From: Macrococcus sp. DPC7161
GTDB taxonomy: Bacteria; Bacillota; Bacilli; Staphylococcales; Staphylococcaceae
DNA: 64,000 nt
Assembly (NCBI RefSeq): GCF_004117835.1
Contig: NZ_SDSC01000002.1
Span: forward strand, 1 to 64,000
Reading direction: 5' to 3'
In this document: positions 10,054 to 18,587 of the stretch, one piece after another
Layout: the number at the start of each line of letters is the position of its first letter
How positions within the stretch are numbered: position 1 is the first letter of the stretch
The notes under the pieces: generated by a model
What the model was told of the DNA's origin: nothing
Databases searched by the model: none
Seen by the model: the letters and a program-made list of their open reading frames with translations, nothing else
Translations under genes and position numbers: made by a program

Positions 10054-10791
10054 TTAAGCTTTTGTTTTGTCTGTAATACGTCTAGAGAAATCAACAAATT
10101 TAAACTCACTTGCTCTATGCTTTGATTCATTGTATTGGAACGGTGTTGCATTTGATAAATAAACAACCGATCTTACAACTGCTGCATACGGCGGTGTCGC
10201 TTCTTGGAATAATTCTAATTCATAATCCGACATTGGTTCAAATGTAATGGCTTTATTAGAGTATGAAATGTTTAAACCTAATCGTTGCTCAATGTATTGA
10301 TAAATTGAATGCGATGCAATTTCTTTAGATAAAGCTGGCATCATTTCTTTAATAAAGAAGTCACAATCGATAATATTTACTTTATCATGCGTTCTTCTTG
10401 AACGAACGACTCTAAATAATTCTGTATTCGCCGTTACTTTTAAAGCTTCTTGTACTTTAGGATAATCACCCGCTTCAACAACTTCAAATGCTTCTACAAC
10501 GGTATTGTAATCCATGTTTAATGAACGTTTGATTTCCTCAAAACTAATCAATTGAGATACTGGAAAGTTCATTGATTGGCTATAAATAACAACCGAACCT
10601 TTTCCTTTTAACTTTTGGATAAAACCATTTGTTTGTAATAAACTTAATGCTTTACGTACTGTTTCTCTTGAAACGCCATACTTCTTAACCAATAAGTTCT
10701 CAGACGGTAATTGATCCCCTTGCTTAAATTCTTCATTTAATATTTTTCCACTTAATTCTTGATAAATCTTTCTGTATTTATTGCTGTTCAT
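10054..10791 (-). CDS. treR: trehalose operon repressor, GntR family
   Basis: A 245-residue regulator from ATG 10791, chosen because GGAGGT lies 6 bases upstream. The N-terminus is a GntR-type winged helix (QLPSENLLVKKYGVSRETVRKALSLLQ), and residues ~90-240 form a UTRA ligand-binding domain. In the family trehalose-6-phosphate binds UTRA and releases the DNA. It is the last gene of treP-treC-treR, all leftward, so it likely represses its own operon through the dyad at 14037-14064. Confidence 0.93.
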   Translation of the reverse strand: MNSNKYRKIYQELSGKILNEEFKQGDQLPSENLLVKKYGVSRETVRKALSLLQTNGFIQKLKGKGSVVIYSQSMNFPVSQLISFEEIKRSLNMDYNTVVEAFEVVEAGDYPKVQEALKVTANTELFRVVRSRRTHDKVNIIDCDFFIKEMMPALSKEIASHSIYQYIEQRLGLNISYSNKAITFEPMSDYELELFQEATPPYAAVVRSVVYLSNATPFQYNESKHRASEFKFVDFSRRITDKTKA

Positions 10792-10829
10792 AGTACTACC
10801 TCCGTTATAAGTACTACACAAGTTAGATA

Positions 10830-12467
10830 TTATCTAAGAATCGCAACGGCCTGAAATGGTTCAAGTTCACGAGTAAAGACTTCTGAGTTGTTGATTAATA
10901 CTTCACCAGTTGTATCGATGTCCTCTGGAATAGCGACTGGTTGGTCGCTATAATTTGCTAACATCGTTAATACTTTGCCATCCAATTCTCTTTCATAAGC
11001 GAATAATTGTTCATGCGTTTCTAATAATGGTTTGATTGAACCATATGTGATGATATCTAGATTGTGACGTAATTCAATTAATTTTTGATATGTATAAAAA
11101 ATAGAATCTTTATTTTCTAAAGCACTTTTTACGTTAATCGTTGGATAATTTGAAGCAACTTCAATCCAAGGAGTCCCGCTCGTAAATCCAGCATTTTCAC
11201 TTTCATCCCATTGCACAGGAGAACGTGAATTATCTCTCGATTTATCTTGTAATATATCTAATATTTCTTTATTTGTAAATCCATTTTCAGACATAATTTT
11301 ATAAGCATTGATAGATTCAACATCTCTATATTGTTTAATATCATCAAAATAAAGATTGGTCATTCCAATTTCTTCACCTTGATAAATGTATGGTGTGCCT
11401 TGCAAGAAGTGTAACGAAATCGCTAGCATCTTTGCACTTTTCACTCGATTTTCTTCAGTTGAATCATCACCAAAACGACTCACCACACGTGGTTGATCAT
11501 GGTTACACCAGAAAATCGCATTCCATCCATTACCTTGATGAATGCCTAATTGCCATTTAAATAAGATTTGCTTTAACTCAATAAAATTATACGGCATTTT
11601 CGTCCATTTCTCACCATTTTTATAATCTACTTTAAGATGATGGAAATTAAACACGCTGCTTAATTCTTGACGCTCTGGATTTGTATATTTAATACAATGA
11701 TCAATCGTCGTAGAACTCATCTCACCAACCGTCATAAACCCTTCAATATCTCCAAAAGTATTTCGGTTCAATTCATGAAGATATTCGTGAACCTTTGGAC
11801 CATCTGTATAAAATTCCTTACCAATCTTATCTGAATCTTTAAACTCACCTTTAGAAATTAAGTTAATCACATCAAACCTAAAGCCATCCATACCAAAATC
11901 AATCCAATAATTAATCATGTCATAAATTTCTTTACGTAAAGATGCATTCTCCCAATTTAAATCTGCTTGTGTAACATCAAATAAGCGTAAATAATATTGA
12001 TTCGTTTCTTCATCTAACTGCCAAGCATTTCCGCCAAACTTAGATTCCCAGTTAGTAGGTGGTGTTCCTTCTTTACCATCTTTCCAAATATAATAGTCGC
12101 GATATGGACTATCTTTAGAACTTCTACTTTCAACAAACCATTGATGTGAAGTTGACGTATGATTGATAACAATATCACTCATCACCTTAATACCATGCGC
12201 ATGCGCTTCATCTAATAAACGTTTAAAGTCTTCTTTAGTACCGAAGTCTGGATTAATTTCATAATAATCACTGATGTCGTATCCATTATCATTCATTGGT
12301 GAAAGATAAATCGGAGTTAACCAAATGTAGTCGATGCCTAACATCTTTAAATAATCTAACTTCTCAATAATACCATTAATATCTCCATGTCCATTCCCTG
12401 TTGTATCATTAAATGATTTCGGATATATCTGATAAACAACGGATTTTTTCCAATCAGAGATTGCCAT
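10830..12467 (-). CDS. treC: phospho-alpha-glucosidase (trehalose-6-phosphate hydrolase)
   Basis: A 545-residue GH13 alpha-amylase-family enzyme, cytosolic. The catalytic set is visible: nucleophile Asp199 in GFRFDV, acid/base Glu249 in VGEM, and transition-state Asp324 in CNHDQPR. Flanking genes for a trehalose PTS (treP) and TreR fix the substrate as trehalose-6-phosphate, split to glucose and glucose-6-phosphate. Length is normal. The gene follows treP with a gap of about 90 bases and precedes treR by 38 bases. Confidence 0.95.
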   Translation of the reverse strand: MAISDWKKSVVYQIYPKSFNDTTGNGHGDINGIIEKLDYLKMLGIDYIWLTPIYLSPMNDNGYDISDYYEINPDFGTKEDFKRLLDEAHAHGIKVMSDIVINHTSTSHQWFVESRSSKDSPYRDYYIWKDGKEGTPPTNWESKFGGNAWQLDEETNQYYLRLFDVTQADLNWENASLRKEIYDMINYWIDFGMDGFRFDVINLISKGEFKDSDKIGKEFYTDGPKVHEYLHELNRNTFGDIEGFMTVGEMSSTTIDHCIKYTNPERQELSSVFNFHHLKVDYKNGEKWTKMPYNFIELKQILFKWQLGIHQGNGWNAIFWCNHDQPRVVSRFGDDSTEENRVKSAKMLAISLHFLQGTPYIYQGEEIGMTNLYFDDIKQYRDVESINAYKIMSENGFTNKEILDILQDKSRDNSRSPVQWDESENAGFTSGTPWIEVASNYPTINVKSALENKDSIFYTYQKLIELRHNLDIITYGSIKPLLETHEQLFAYERELDGKVLTMLANYSDQPVAIPEDIDTTGEVLINNSEVFTRELEPFQAVAILR

Positions 12468-12558
12468 AATATAAAACTCCTCACGTTTTTTTGATACTTA
12501 AAGTGTACAACGTTCAACCTGTATTTACAAGTTGAACGCTGATGTATGTATTATTCAA

Positions 12559-14013
12559 TTATTCCTTAACAATTTCCTTAACCTCTTCACCCTTCTTAGC
12601 AGCGAAGCGAGAGAACACTAATGTTAATACGAACGGTAAGATAAGCGCAATAATCATACCAATTAAGAAAGTACCACGGAATGGATCATTAATAGAAATG
12701 ATACCAGGTAATCCACCAACACCCACTTTACCAAGCAATTGTTGTGAACCGAATATCGCACCAACAATACCTGTAGAAATCACACCCGCAATAAATGGAT
12801 ATTTTAATGGAATATTTACACCGAACATTGCTGGTTCAGTAACACCTAACCACGCTGAGATTGTTGATGTGAAAGCCAAGCCTTCTTCTTTAACCATTTT
12901 ACGTTTTTTATAAATAAACCATGCTGCAAATGCTGCAGATCCTTGAGAAATATTTGAAATTGCTAAAATTGGCCATAAATAAGTACCACCTAATTTAGAC
13001 GCCATTAACTGGAAGTCTACAGCTAAGAACATATGATGTAAACCTGTAATAACTAAAGGTGCATATACTAATCCGTATACTAACCCACCTAACCAACCAG
13101 CTTTAGCGAAAATCGCTGTGATAACACCTGTAATTACAGTTCCTAACCACAATGCAACTGGTCCGATAAGTACGAATGACAAGAACCCTACTAATAATAA
13201 TGAAACAGGACCAACTACTAACATTTTAATTGAGTCATGTACACGTTTGTTTAAGAATTTCTCTACTTTTGATAAAACCCATGCAGCGATTAATACCGGT
13301 AAAACTTGTCCTTGATAGTTTAACTTATTAATCATTAATCCAAATACATCCCATTGTGGAATCTTTGTTAACTCTCCAGTTTCCGCATTACCTAATGAAT
13401 ATTGAGATGCAAGTCCCGGATGACACAAGATTAAACCTAATACTAAACCTAATAACGGGCTACCACCAAATACACGCATTGCACTCCAACCAATTAATGC
13501 TGGTAAGAAAATAAATGGTGCTGCTGCTATAAAGTTAATAATTTCAGCTAAGTCTTTTAATTGAGGAAACATTTGAACAAGAGATTCTTTACCGAATAAA
13601 CCACCAGCTGTTAATACATTGTTTAAACCTAATAATAAACCGGCTGTAACAATGGCTGGTAAAATCGGAATAAATACATCCCCTAATGTTTTAATACCAC
13701 GTTGCAACGGATTCATTTTTTCAGCTGCTGCGGCTTTAACATCTTCTTTTGATGATTCTCCAACACCTGTTTCATCTACAAATACTTTATATGCTTCATC
13801 TACAGTACCAGGTCCAATGACAATTTGAAATTGGTTGTTTGCTGCAAACGATCCTTTTACTAAGTTAATTTTGTCTAAAGCTACTTTATCAACTTTAGAA
13901 TCATCCTTTAATGCTAAACGTAATCGCGTTACACAGTGTGTTGCTGCAGAAACATTCTCTTTGCCTCCAATAGCAGAGATTATGTCTCTTACTTCATCTC
14001 TTGAGACTGCCAT
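12559..14013 (-). CDS. treP: PTS trehalose-specific EIIBC component
   Basis: A 484-residue membrane phosphotransferase that imports and phosphorylates trehalose. The EIIB domain comes first, with the phospho-accepting Cys in AATHCVTRLRLAL (~residue 25), then an EIIC domain of about ten hydrophobic segments from ~110. No EIIA domain is fused, so a glucose-type EIIA must be supplied elsewhere. I start it at ATG 14013, 9 bases after GGAG; a second ATG at 14022 abuts the ribosome binding site and is less likely. Confidence 0.94.
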   Translation of the reverse strand: MAVSRDEVRDIISAIGGKENVSAATHCVTRLRLALKDDSKVDKVALDKINLVKGSFAANNQFQIVIGPGTVDEAYKVFVDETGVGESSKEDVKAAAAEKMNPLQRGIKTLGDVFIPILPAIVTAGLLLGLNNVLTAGGLFGKESLVQMFPQLKDLAEIINFIAAAPFIFLPALIGWSAMRVFGGSPLLGLVLGLILCHPGLASQYSLGNAETGELTKIPQWDVFGLMINKLNYQGQVLPVLIAAWVLSKVEKFLNKRVHDSIKMLVVGPVSLLLVGFLSFVLIGPVALWLGTVITGVITAIFAKAGWLGGLVYGLVYAPLVITGLHHMFLAVDFQLMASKLGGTYLWPILAISNISQGSAAFAAWFIYKKRKMVKEEGLAFTSTISAWLGVTEPAMFGVNIPLKYPFIAGVISTGIVGAIFGSQQLLGKVGVGGLPGIISINDPFRGTFLIGMIIALILPFVLTLVFSRFAAKKGEEVKEIVKE

Positions 14014-14036
14014 ATGAGTCATCTCCTTTTATCTTA

Positions 14037-14094
14037 TTGTGTACAGTATAAACTGTCTATACAAGATTGTAAAGGTTTTCTGAAAAGGTTTACA
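14037..14094 (-). promoter_or_regulatory. treP promoter with TreR-like dyad and cre site
   Basis: On the minus strand TTTACA (14068-14073) and TATACT (14045-14050) are 17 bases apart. An imperfect dyad spans 14037-14064, with outer arms TTGTGTA and TATACAA and inner arms CAGT and ACTG. It covers the spacer and -10 and is a good candidate TreR operator. TGAAAAGGTTTACA at 14081-14094 matches the CcpA cre consensus except for one central base, and a second weaker copy overlaps the -35 (14068-14081). This suggests induction by trehalose and glucose repression. Confidence 0.65.
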
Positions 14095-14173
14095 AAGAAA
14101 ATTTTTTTACTATTCAGTTTATGTTAGAATGGTTGCAACAGTAAGGTTTTCGCTATTTCAAGGAGGTATTAAT

Positions 14174-14914
14174 ATGACTTTATCTAACCATTTGTTTTTA
14201 TCAAATAATGATTTTATCGCATTCTCTTTTAAAAAGAACGACACTTTAATACATCACTATAATAAAAACAAACTATTCCCATCAGCGAGCTTAATTAAAG
14301 TGCCTATCATGTACTACATCTTTTCTGAACGTTATCACGACTTAAATCTTCAGTTAACGTTAGACACTGCTGTTGAAGGTGCAGGTGTCACACCTTATTT
14401 AACACAGAAGTCTTATCCTGTTAAAGATTTAGTTACGTTAATGATCATCTTATCGGATAACTTAGCGACGAACACTTTAATTGAATGGATTGGTATTGAA
14501 CAGTTGAATCAATTTATGCAGTCTATCGGTCTTTCCCAAACAAAACTTCAAAGAAAAATGATGGATTTTGATGCCATACGTGAAGGCAAAGACAACTTCA
14601 CTTCTATGCATGACATGAATTTATTATTAGATAACATCATTCAACATCCTCACTTTGAAGAAATGTTCGACATCATGAAACATCAATTATGTAAGGACAA
14701 AACGCTAATGTATTTAGAACAATATAACGCGACAGAGTGGATGGAAATCGGTACTAAAACGGGTGATTTAAGTACTGTATTCCACGAAGCAGGCATTATA
14801 AGAACAAAGGATAGTATCGCAACCTTTGTTGCTTTAACAACAGGTGATGATGCACCACTTTTACATCAAGCATTCCATACGTTTGGATTAAGTCTCCCTC
14901 AATTGATGCGTTAA
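14174..14914 (+). CDS. cytoplasmic serine hydrolase of class A beta-lactamase fold
   Basis: A 246-residue protein from ATG 14174 (AGGAGG 7 bases upstream). It has the penicillin-recognising motifs in order: Ser39-x-x-Lys42 (SLIK), SDN at 94-96, and KTG in IGTKTGDLS. There is no signal peptide and no membrane anchor, unlike true secreted beta-lactamases, and a Glu166-type omega loop is not obvious. It is divergent from treP and convergent with the NlpC/P60 gene, with 27 bases of 3' overlap. The neighbours suggest a role on intracellular murein peptides; beta-lactam resistance is unlikely. Substrate unknown. Confidence 0.8.
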   Translation: MTLSNHLFLSNNDFIAFSFKKNDTLIHHYNKNKLFPSASLIKVPIMYYIFSERYHDLNLQLTLDTAVEGAGVTPYLTQKSYPVKDLVTLMIILSDNLATNTLIEWIGIEQLNQFMQSIGLSQTKLQRKMMDFDAIREGKDNFTSMHDMNLLLDNIIQHPHFEEMFDIMKHQLCKDKTLMYLEQYNATEWMEIGTKTGDLSTVFHEAGIIRTKDSIATFVALTTGDDAPLLHQAFHTFGLSLPQLMR

Positions 14915-15862
14915 ACTTTCATATACTCGACTGCCACCCACATATGTATCATTGTAATAACCTGAATCGATTGTGACTTCTTCAATCGATTTAGGTGTAT
15001 TTGGAGAATGTATCATCATTCCACTACCTATATAAATACCAACGTGCGATATTTTTTCAATGTCTTTTTCATTTGAAAAGAACACCAAATCACCTGGTAT
15101 TAAATCTTTCTTTTCCACTTTCATTGTACTTTGATACTGTTCATCTGCATCTCTTGGTAATGTATAACCAACATGTCGATACATTTGGTATACAAAGCCT
15201 GAGCAATCATAACCATAACTACTCATGCCGCCCCAAAGATATCCTAAGTCGATATATTGTTTTGCAGCATCATACAATTTACTAAAGCGATCATCTCGAC
15301 CTGTAACCATATCAGCTTGAATCACACAATCATTTGCATTAATACGCAATTTGCCATGTGGACTATCTACTATATAATGTTGTTCGAAATGATTAATATT
15401 ACTTGCTTCTTCCGTTGATAAATACGGCAGTACGGTATTAAATGATAATGGCATAAGGGGTTGTGTGAATTGCTTGTCAAATTGGTCTTCATTCACTCGA
15501 TACGCCAATGCTTTCGGGGCAATAATACGTACATATTTACTAAATCCTCGTACATTTTTATCACTTAATTGATTTGTTTTAATAAACCCAGGATACCCCA
15601 ATTCATGTTTTTTTGAAGGCTGATCAATACAAACAACTTTACTCCATTCACCAATCTCTTCTATCACTTCAACACGTTCACCGTAAAGTACTTGTGTATC
15701 AATTCTCAACTCTTCACAAAAAGACTGTTTTTCTTCTAGATTTAAACATAGTAACCACTTTTGAATATTTACTGGATTTGATAACGCCAGTTCATCAATG
15801 TCTCTTGCTTTATCAGGATGAGACCAAATTGTCCCAACAGCTACACTACAAACTTTTTGCAT
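14888..15862 (-). CDS. NlpC/P60 family murein peptide endopeptidase (YkfC-like)
   Basis: A 324-residue cysteine peptidase. Two SH3-like N-terminal regions (to ~190) precede the NlpC/P60 domain, with catalytic Cys in YDCSGF and His in ISHVGIY, plus a third polar residue near MIHSP. No signal peptide, so it acts inside the cell like B. subtilis YkfC, a gamma-D-glutamyl-L-diamino-acid endopeptidase. It overlaps the end of the epimerase gene, as ykfB-ykfC do. ATG 15862 is preferred; GTG 15868 is also possible. The product should feed L-Ala-D-Glu to the epimerase. Confidence 0.88.
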   Translation of the reverse strand: MQKVCSVAVGTIWSHPDKARDIDELALSNPVNIQKWLLCLNLEEKQSFCEELRIDTQVLYGERVEVIEEIGEWSKVVCIDQPSKKHELGYPGFIKTNQLSDKNVRGFSKYVRIIAPKALAYRVNEDQFDKQFTQPLMPLSFNTVLPYLSTEEASNINHFEQHYIVDSPHGKLRINANDCVIQADMVTGRDDRFSKLYDAAKQYIDLGYLWGGMSSYGYDCSGFVYQMYRHVGYTLPRDADEQYQSTMKVEKKDLIPGDLVFFSNEKDIEKISHVGIYIGSGMMIHSPNTPKSIEEVTIDSGYYNDTYVGGSRVYESLTHQLRET

Positions 15863-16943
15863 CAGCACACAACTCCTTTAATTTCATCACATCTATTCCT
15901 AAACCATAAGCATCTTTATTTTCTAAATACACTTGATTCATATCGTACTGTATACCACCTGCAATACGCTTCTCTTTCAACATAAAAGGTGCATCAAAGT
16001 CTACTTTATATGCACCAATTGCACACGCGAAATGATAAGCAGCAGTCAACGAAACATGAGTTTCCATCATGCTACCTACCATACATTTGCCACCATTTTC
16101 TAATGCAATCTTAGCAATCCATAACCCGGGAAATATACCACCTGACTTCATTAACTTTATATTAAAGAAATGAATACCTTGTTGACTTAAACGTTTTGCG
16201 TCATATGGATCAAATAATGATTCATCCGCCATAATAGGAATATCACTTTGTTTATTTAATCGATGCATTGCATCATATTCCTTGCGAAAGACTGGCTGTT
16301 CTAATACATCGATATGGATATTTTTATCTTTAAGAAAAGCAATCATCATTTTCGTTTCATCTTCGTTCCACCCTTGATTGGCATCGATGCTTAACAATGC
16401 ATTTGGAACAGTTTGATGTATGCTAAGAATACGCGATTGATCTAAGGTAATATCATTACCCAACTTTACTTTTAATGCTTTGAAACCCATTTCTATATAT
16501 TGCTTTGCATCACTGACCATTGTTTCAACTTGATTCAAACTCACTGTATGACTCGTTTCAAGCGATGAATACGTGCTGTTTAAATACACATACAAAGGGA
16601 CTTCTTTCTCTTTGGCAAGTAAATCATAAATTGCCATATCTAAGGCCGCCTTCGCGCTTGAATTACCAACCAACGATTGTTGAATCACTTGTAGTAGTAA
16701 AGGACTTAACGTTTGACCCATCAACTTTTTACTCATCAATTTAATTGCTGCAACAATCCCTTCAACCGTATCACCTGTTATCACAGGCGTAGGAACCGCT
16801 TCCCCAACACCAACCAAGCCATCATCTGTATGAACAAATACATAAATACTTTCAATGACTGATATTTCTCTTAACGCTGTTTTAAACGGTGCCTTCAAAT
16901 CAGACAAAACGTACTTCAATTCGACATCCTTAATCTCAGCCAA
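15846..16943 (-). CDS. L-Ala-D/L-Glu dipeptide epimerase (YkfB-like)
   Basis: A 365-residue enolase-superfamily enzyme. The barrel has the general acid/base pair KVK in KALKVKLG, the metal ligands in LLSIDANQ and DVLEQP, and ADESLF, ending with the GSMMETH loop. These are the features of muconate-lactonizing-type epimerases acting on Ala-Glu dipeptides from murein. I propose TTG 16943 as start because GGAGGGGG sits just before it; upstream ATG codons lack a ribosome binding site. It is first in a two-gene unit with the NlpC/P60 peptidase. Confidence 0.88.
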   Translation of the reverse strand: MAEIKDVELKYVLSDLKAPFKTALREISVIESIYVFVHTDDGLVGVGEAVPTPVITGDTVEGIVAAIKLMSKKLMGQTLSPLLLQVIQQSLVGNSSAKAALDMAIYDLLAKEKEVPLYVYLNSTYSSLETSHTVSLNQVETMVSDAKQYIEMGFKALKVKLGNDITLDQSRILSIHQTVPNALLSIDANQGWNEDETKMMIAFLKDKNIHIDVLEQPVFRKEYDAMHRLNKQSDIPIMADESLFDPYDAKRLSQQGIHFFNIKLMKSGGIFPGLWIAKIALENGGKCMVGSMMETHVSLTAAYHFACAIGAYKVDFDAPFMLKEKRIAGGIQYDMNQVYLENKDAYGLGIDVMKLKELCADAKSL

Positions 16944-17023
16944 ATTGCCCCCTCCATTCTTGTTGCTCACCATAATGTTAAAATAATCAGAATTTTCTAT
17001 ATTTATATTAAAGCATAAAAAAA

Positions 17024-17045
17024 ACGACCTGAAAACTCAGGTCGT
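17024..17045 (-). terminator. terminator of tRNA-Ser
   Basis: ACGACCTGA (17024-17032) pairs with TCAGGTCGT (17037-17045), with eight T next on the minus strand. It lies 30 bases past the CCA end of the tRNA. Confidence 0.9.
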
Positions 17046-17074
17046 ATATATTATTAGTCTTGGTTTAAAAATAA

Positions 17075-17167
17075 TGGCGGAGGAAGAGGGATTCGAACCC
17101 CCGCGAGCCGTTAAGCCCCTGTCGGTTTTCAAGACCGATCCCTTCAGCCGGACTTGGGTATTCCTCC
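17075..17167 (-). tRNA. tRNA-Ser (anticodon UGA), CCA encoded
   Basis: The complement folds as a 93-nt class II tRNA: acceptor GGAGGAA with TTCCTCC, discriminator G and encoded CCA at 17075-17077. The anticodon stem TCGGT/ACCGA holds the loop CTTGAAA (anticodon TGA), the long variable arm is typical of serine, and the T loop is GGTTCGAATCC. It decodes UCA and related Ser codons. It stands alone, upstream of the epimerase gene, with its own terminator. Confidence 0.97.
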
Positions 17168-17297
17168 AAATAAGACAAGATTAATCATATCCTATAATTC
17201 AATACGTGTCAACGGAATTATCAAAATAAAAAGTGTATTATTTTACAAATAGAAATTTATGTTGCGATAAAGATAAAAAAGATCTATTTAACTCAAA

Positions 17298-17741
17298 TTA
17301 TTTCGGCTTATTCGCTTCATATTTTCCAATCCAATCTTCTACTGTCATTTTACTTACTAATTCACCCATGAGATCATATGGTATTTTCTTAGGATTTTTA
17401 AATCGAATACAACTTTTGCCCATATCTAATTTCGTTGTCATATGTTTTGGGTATTCCTCTTTAAACCAATTTAGCAAACTTTCATCACTATAGATGCCCA
17501 TATGATAAACGGCAATATGTGATTTTTGTGCGGCGATTGATAAAAACGGTAAGGCTTGTTCTGGGTTACAGTGATAGCCTTCTGGATATGTACTTTTAGG
17601 GACGACATAACTGACCATGTTATACTGTATACATTTTTCAAAGCCTTTAGGAATATGTGCATCTATCTTCTCCATCAAAGTAATAAAGGCATCTTTTTTC
17701 TCTGGTGGGATGGATGCAATATATGTTTCAATCTCCATCAT
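17298..17741 (-). CDS. DUF1801 domain protein
   Basis: A 147-residue soluble protein of the DUF1801 (YdhG-like) family. Typical features are CIQYNMVSYVVPKS, the HIAVYHMGIYS segment and the C-terminal MGKSCIRFKNPKKIPYDLMGELV block. Relatives include frataxin-like iron chaperones in Bacillus, but many members are uncharacterised. AAGGAGAG precedes the ATG by 6 bases. It is followed downstream by the tRNA and lies 12 bases after the signal peptidase gene, so the two are probably co-transcribed. Confidence 0.8.
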   Translation of the reverse strand: MMEIETYIASIPPEKKDAFITLMEKIDAHIPKGFEKCIQYNMVSYVVPKSTYPEGYHCNPEQALPFLSIAAQKSHIAVYHMGIYSDESLLNWFKEEYPKHMTTKLDMGKSCIRFKNPKKIPYDLMGELVSKMTVEDWIGKYEANKPK

Positions 17742-17753
17742 ATTTTTCTCTCC

Positions 17754-18338
17754 TTAATGTGTATCAAAGTCATATTTAAATGTACTAAAAGGATAATATC
17801 TAAAAACGACTTTCCCTACAATTTTGTCTTCGTGTACTAACCCTAATCTCGGATCTCTCGAATCCGTACTATTTTGTCGATTATCTCCCATTACAACCAT
17901 CATCCCTTTAGGCACTGTTTTACTACCATTTGAATTAGCCATTTCAGCTACAGTAATGTCTTCAGTTAAAGGGATATTTTGTATCATATTTGTTTCTGCA
18001 TCTTTTTTCTTTTTGTTGGCATCTAAATATGGCTCACTTACTTTCTTACCATTAACAAATAATTGGTCATGTTCATAACGCATTGTATCTCCTGGTGTTG
18101 CAATCACACGTTTAATATAGCGTTTCTCTTTTGTTGCTTGAAATACAATCACATCACCGCGTTGAATATGCTTTTCACCGTACAATAACTTTTGAACAAT
18201 GACTCTATCACCATCTTTAAATGTTGGTGACATCGATTCCCCACTTACTTGATGACTTTGTATAATAAAAGTATTTATGGCTACAACGATAACAATACTT
18301 ACAATAATGGATACTATCCATTCAATAATCGACTTCAT
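17754..18338 (-). CDS. type I signal peptidase
   Basis: A 194-residue membrane serine peptidase that releases exported proteins from their signal peptides. A single N-terminal membrane helix (residues ~7-27) is followed by box B SGESMSPTF with catalytic Ser35, and box D RYIKRVIATPGD with Lys76. Box E GDNRQNSTDSR is also present. All catalytic residues are there, so this is an active SpsB-type enzyme and not the inactive SpsA type. It lies away from the usual spsA-spsB pair, so it may be an extra copy. ATG 18338 is 5 bases after GGAGG. Confidence 0.9.
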   Translation of the reverse strand: MKSIIEWIVSIIVSIVIVVAINTFIIQSHQVSGESMSPTFKDGDRVIVQKLLYGEKHIQRGDVIVFQATKEKRYIKRVIATPGDTMRYEHDQLFVNGKKVSEPYLDANKKKKDAETNMIQNIPLTEDITVAEMANSNGSKTVPKGMMVVMGDNRQNSTDSRDPRLGLVHEDKIVGKVVFRYYPFSTFKYDFDTH

Positions 18339-18524
18339 TCCATCCTCCAAATTTTATATTTTAAATATCTTAAGTTTAAACAATTGCATATTTTTAATAA
18401 AGTAATAACCTATTTCTCTACTAAAATTTCAAATAAAATTCAATGTCGAAATTTTGAAATATGTGCTTCATTTTTAATCGTTTCTTTTTTCGTAATAATT
18501 ACGACTATGAATTTTCACAATTAT

Positions 18525-18543
18525 AACATTCACAATCATTATT
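18525..18543 (-). promoter_or_regulatory. possible Fur box upstream of PepSY gene
   Basis: On the complement AATAATGATTGTGAATGTT matches the 19-bp Fur consensus at 13 positions, including ATAATGATT. It lies 45 bases before the PepSY gene start. This suggests iron-repressed expression, but the match is imperfect and the region is very AT-rich. Confidence 0.4.
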
Positions 18544-18587
18544 ATACTGCTATCATAATTCTATCTTGTGAAAAATGGGGTTAAACA

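Noticed and set aside
14174-14914. A beta-lactam resistance gene
   Set aside because: No signal peptide, no blaR/blaI regulator and a murein-recycling neighbourhood. The motifs show only the fold family.
17075-17167. tRNA-Ser as an integration site of a mobile element
   Set aside because: No integrase, direct repeat of the tRNA end or change in gene character on either side.
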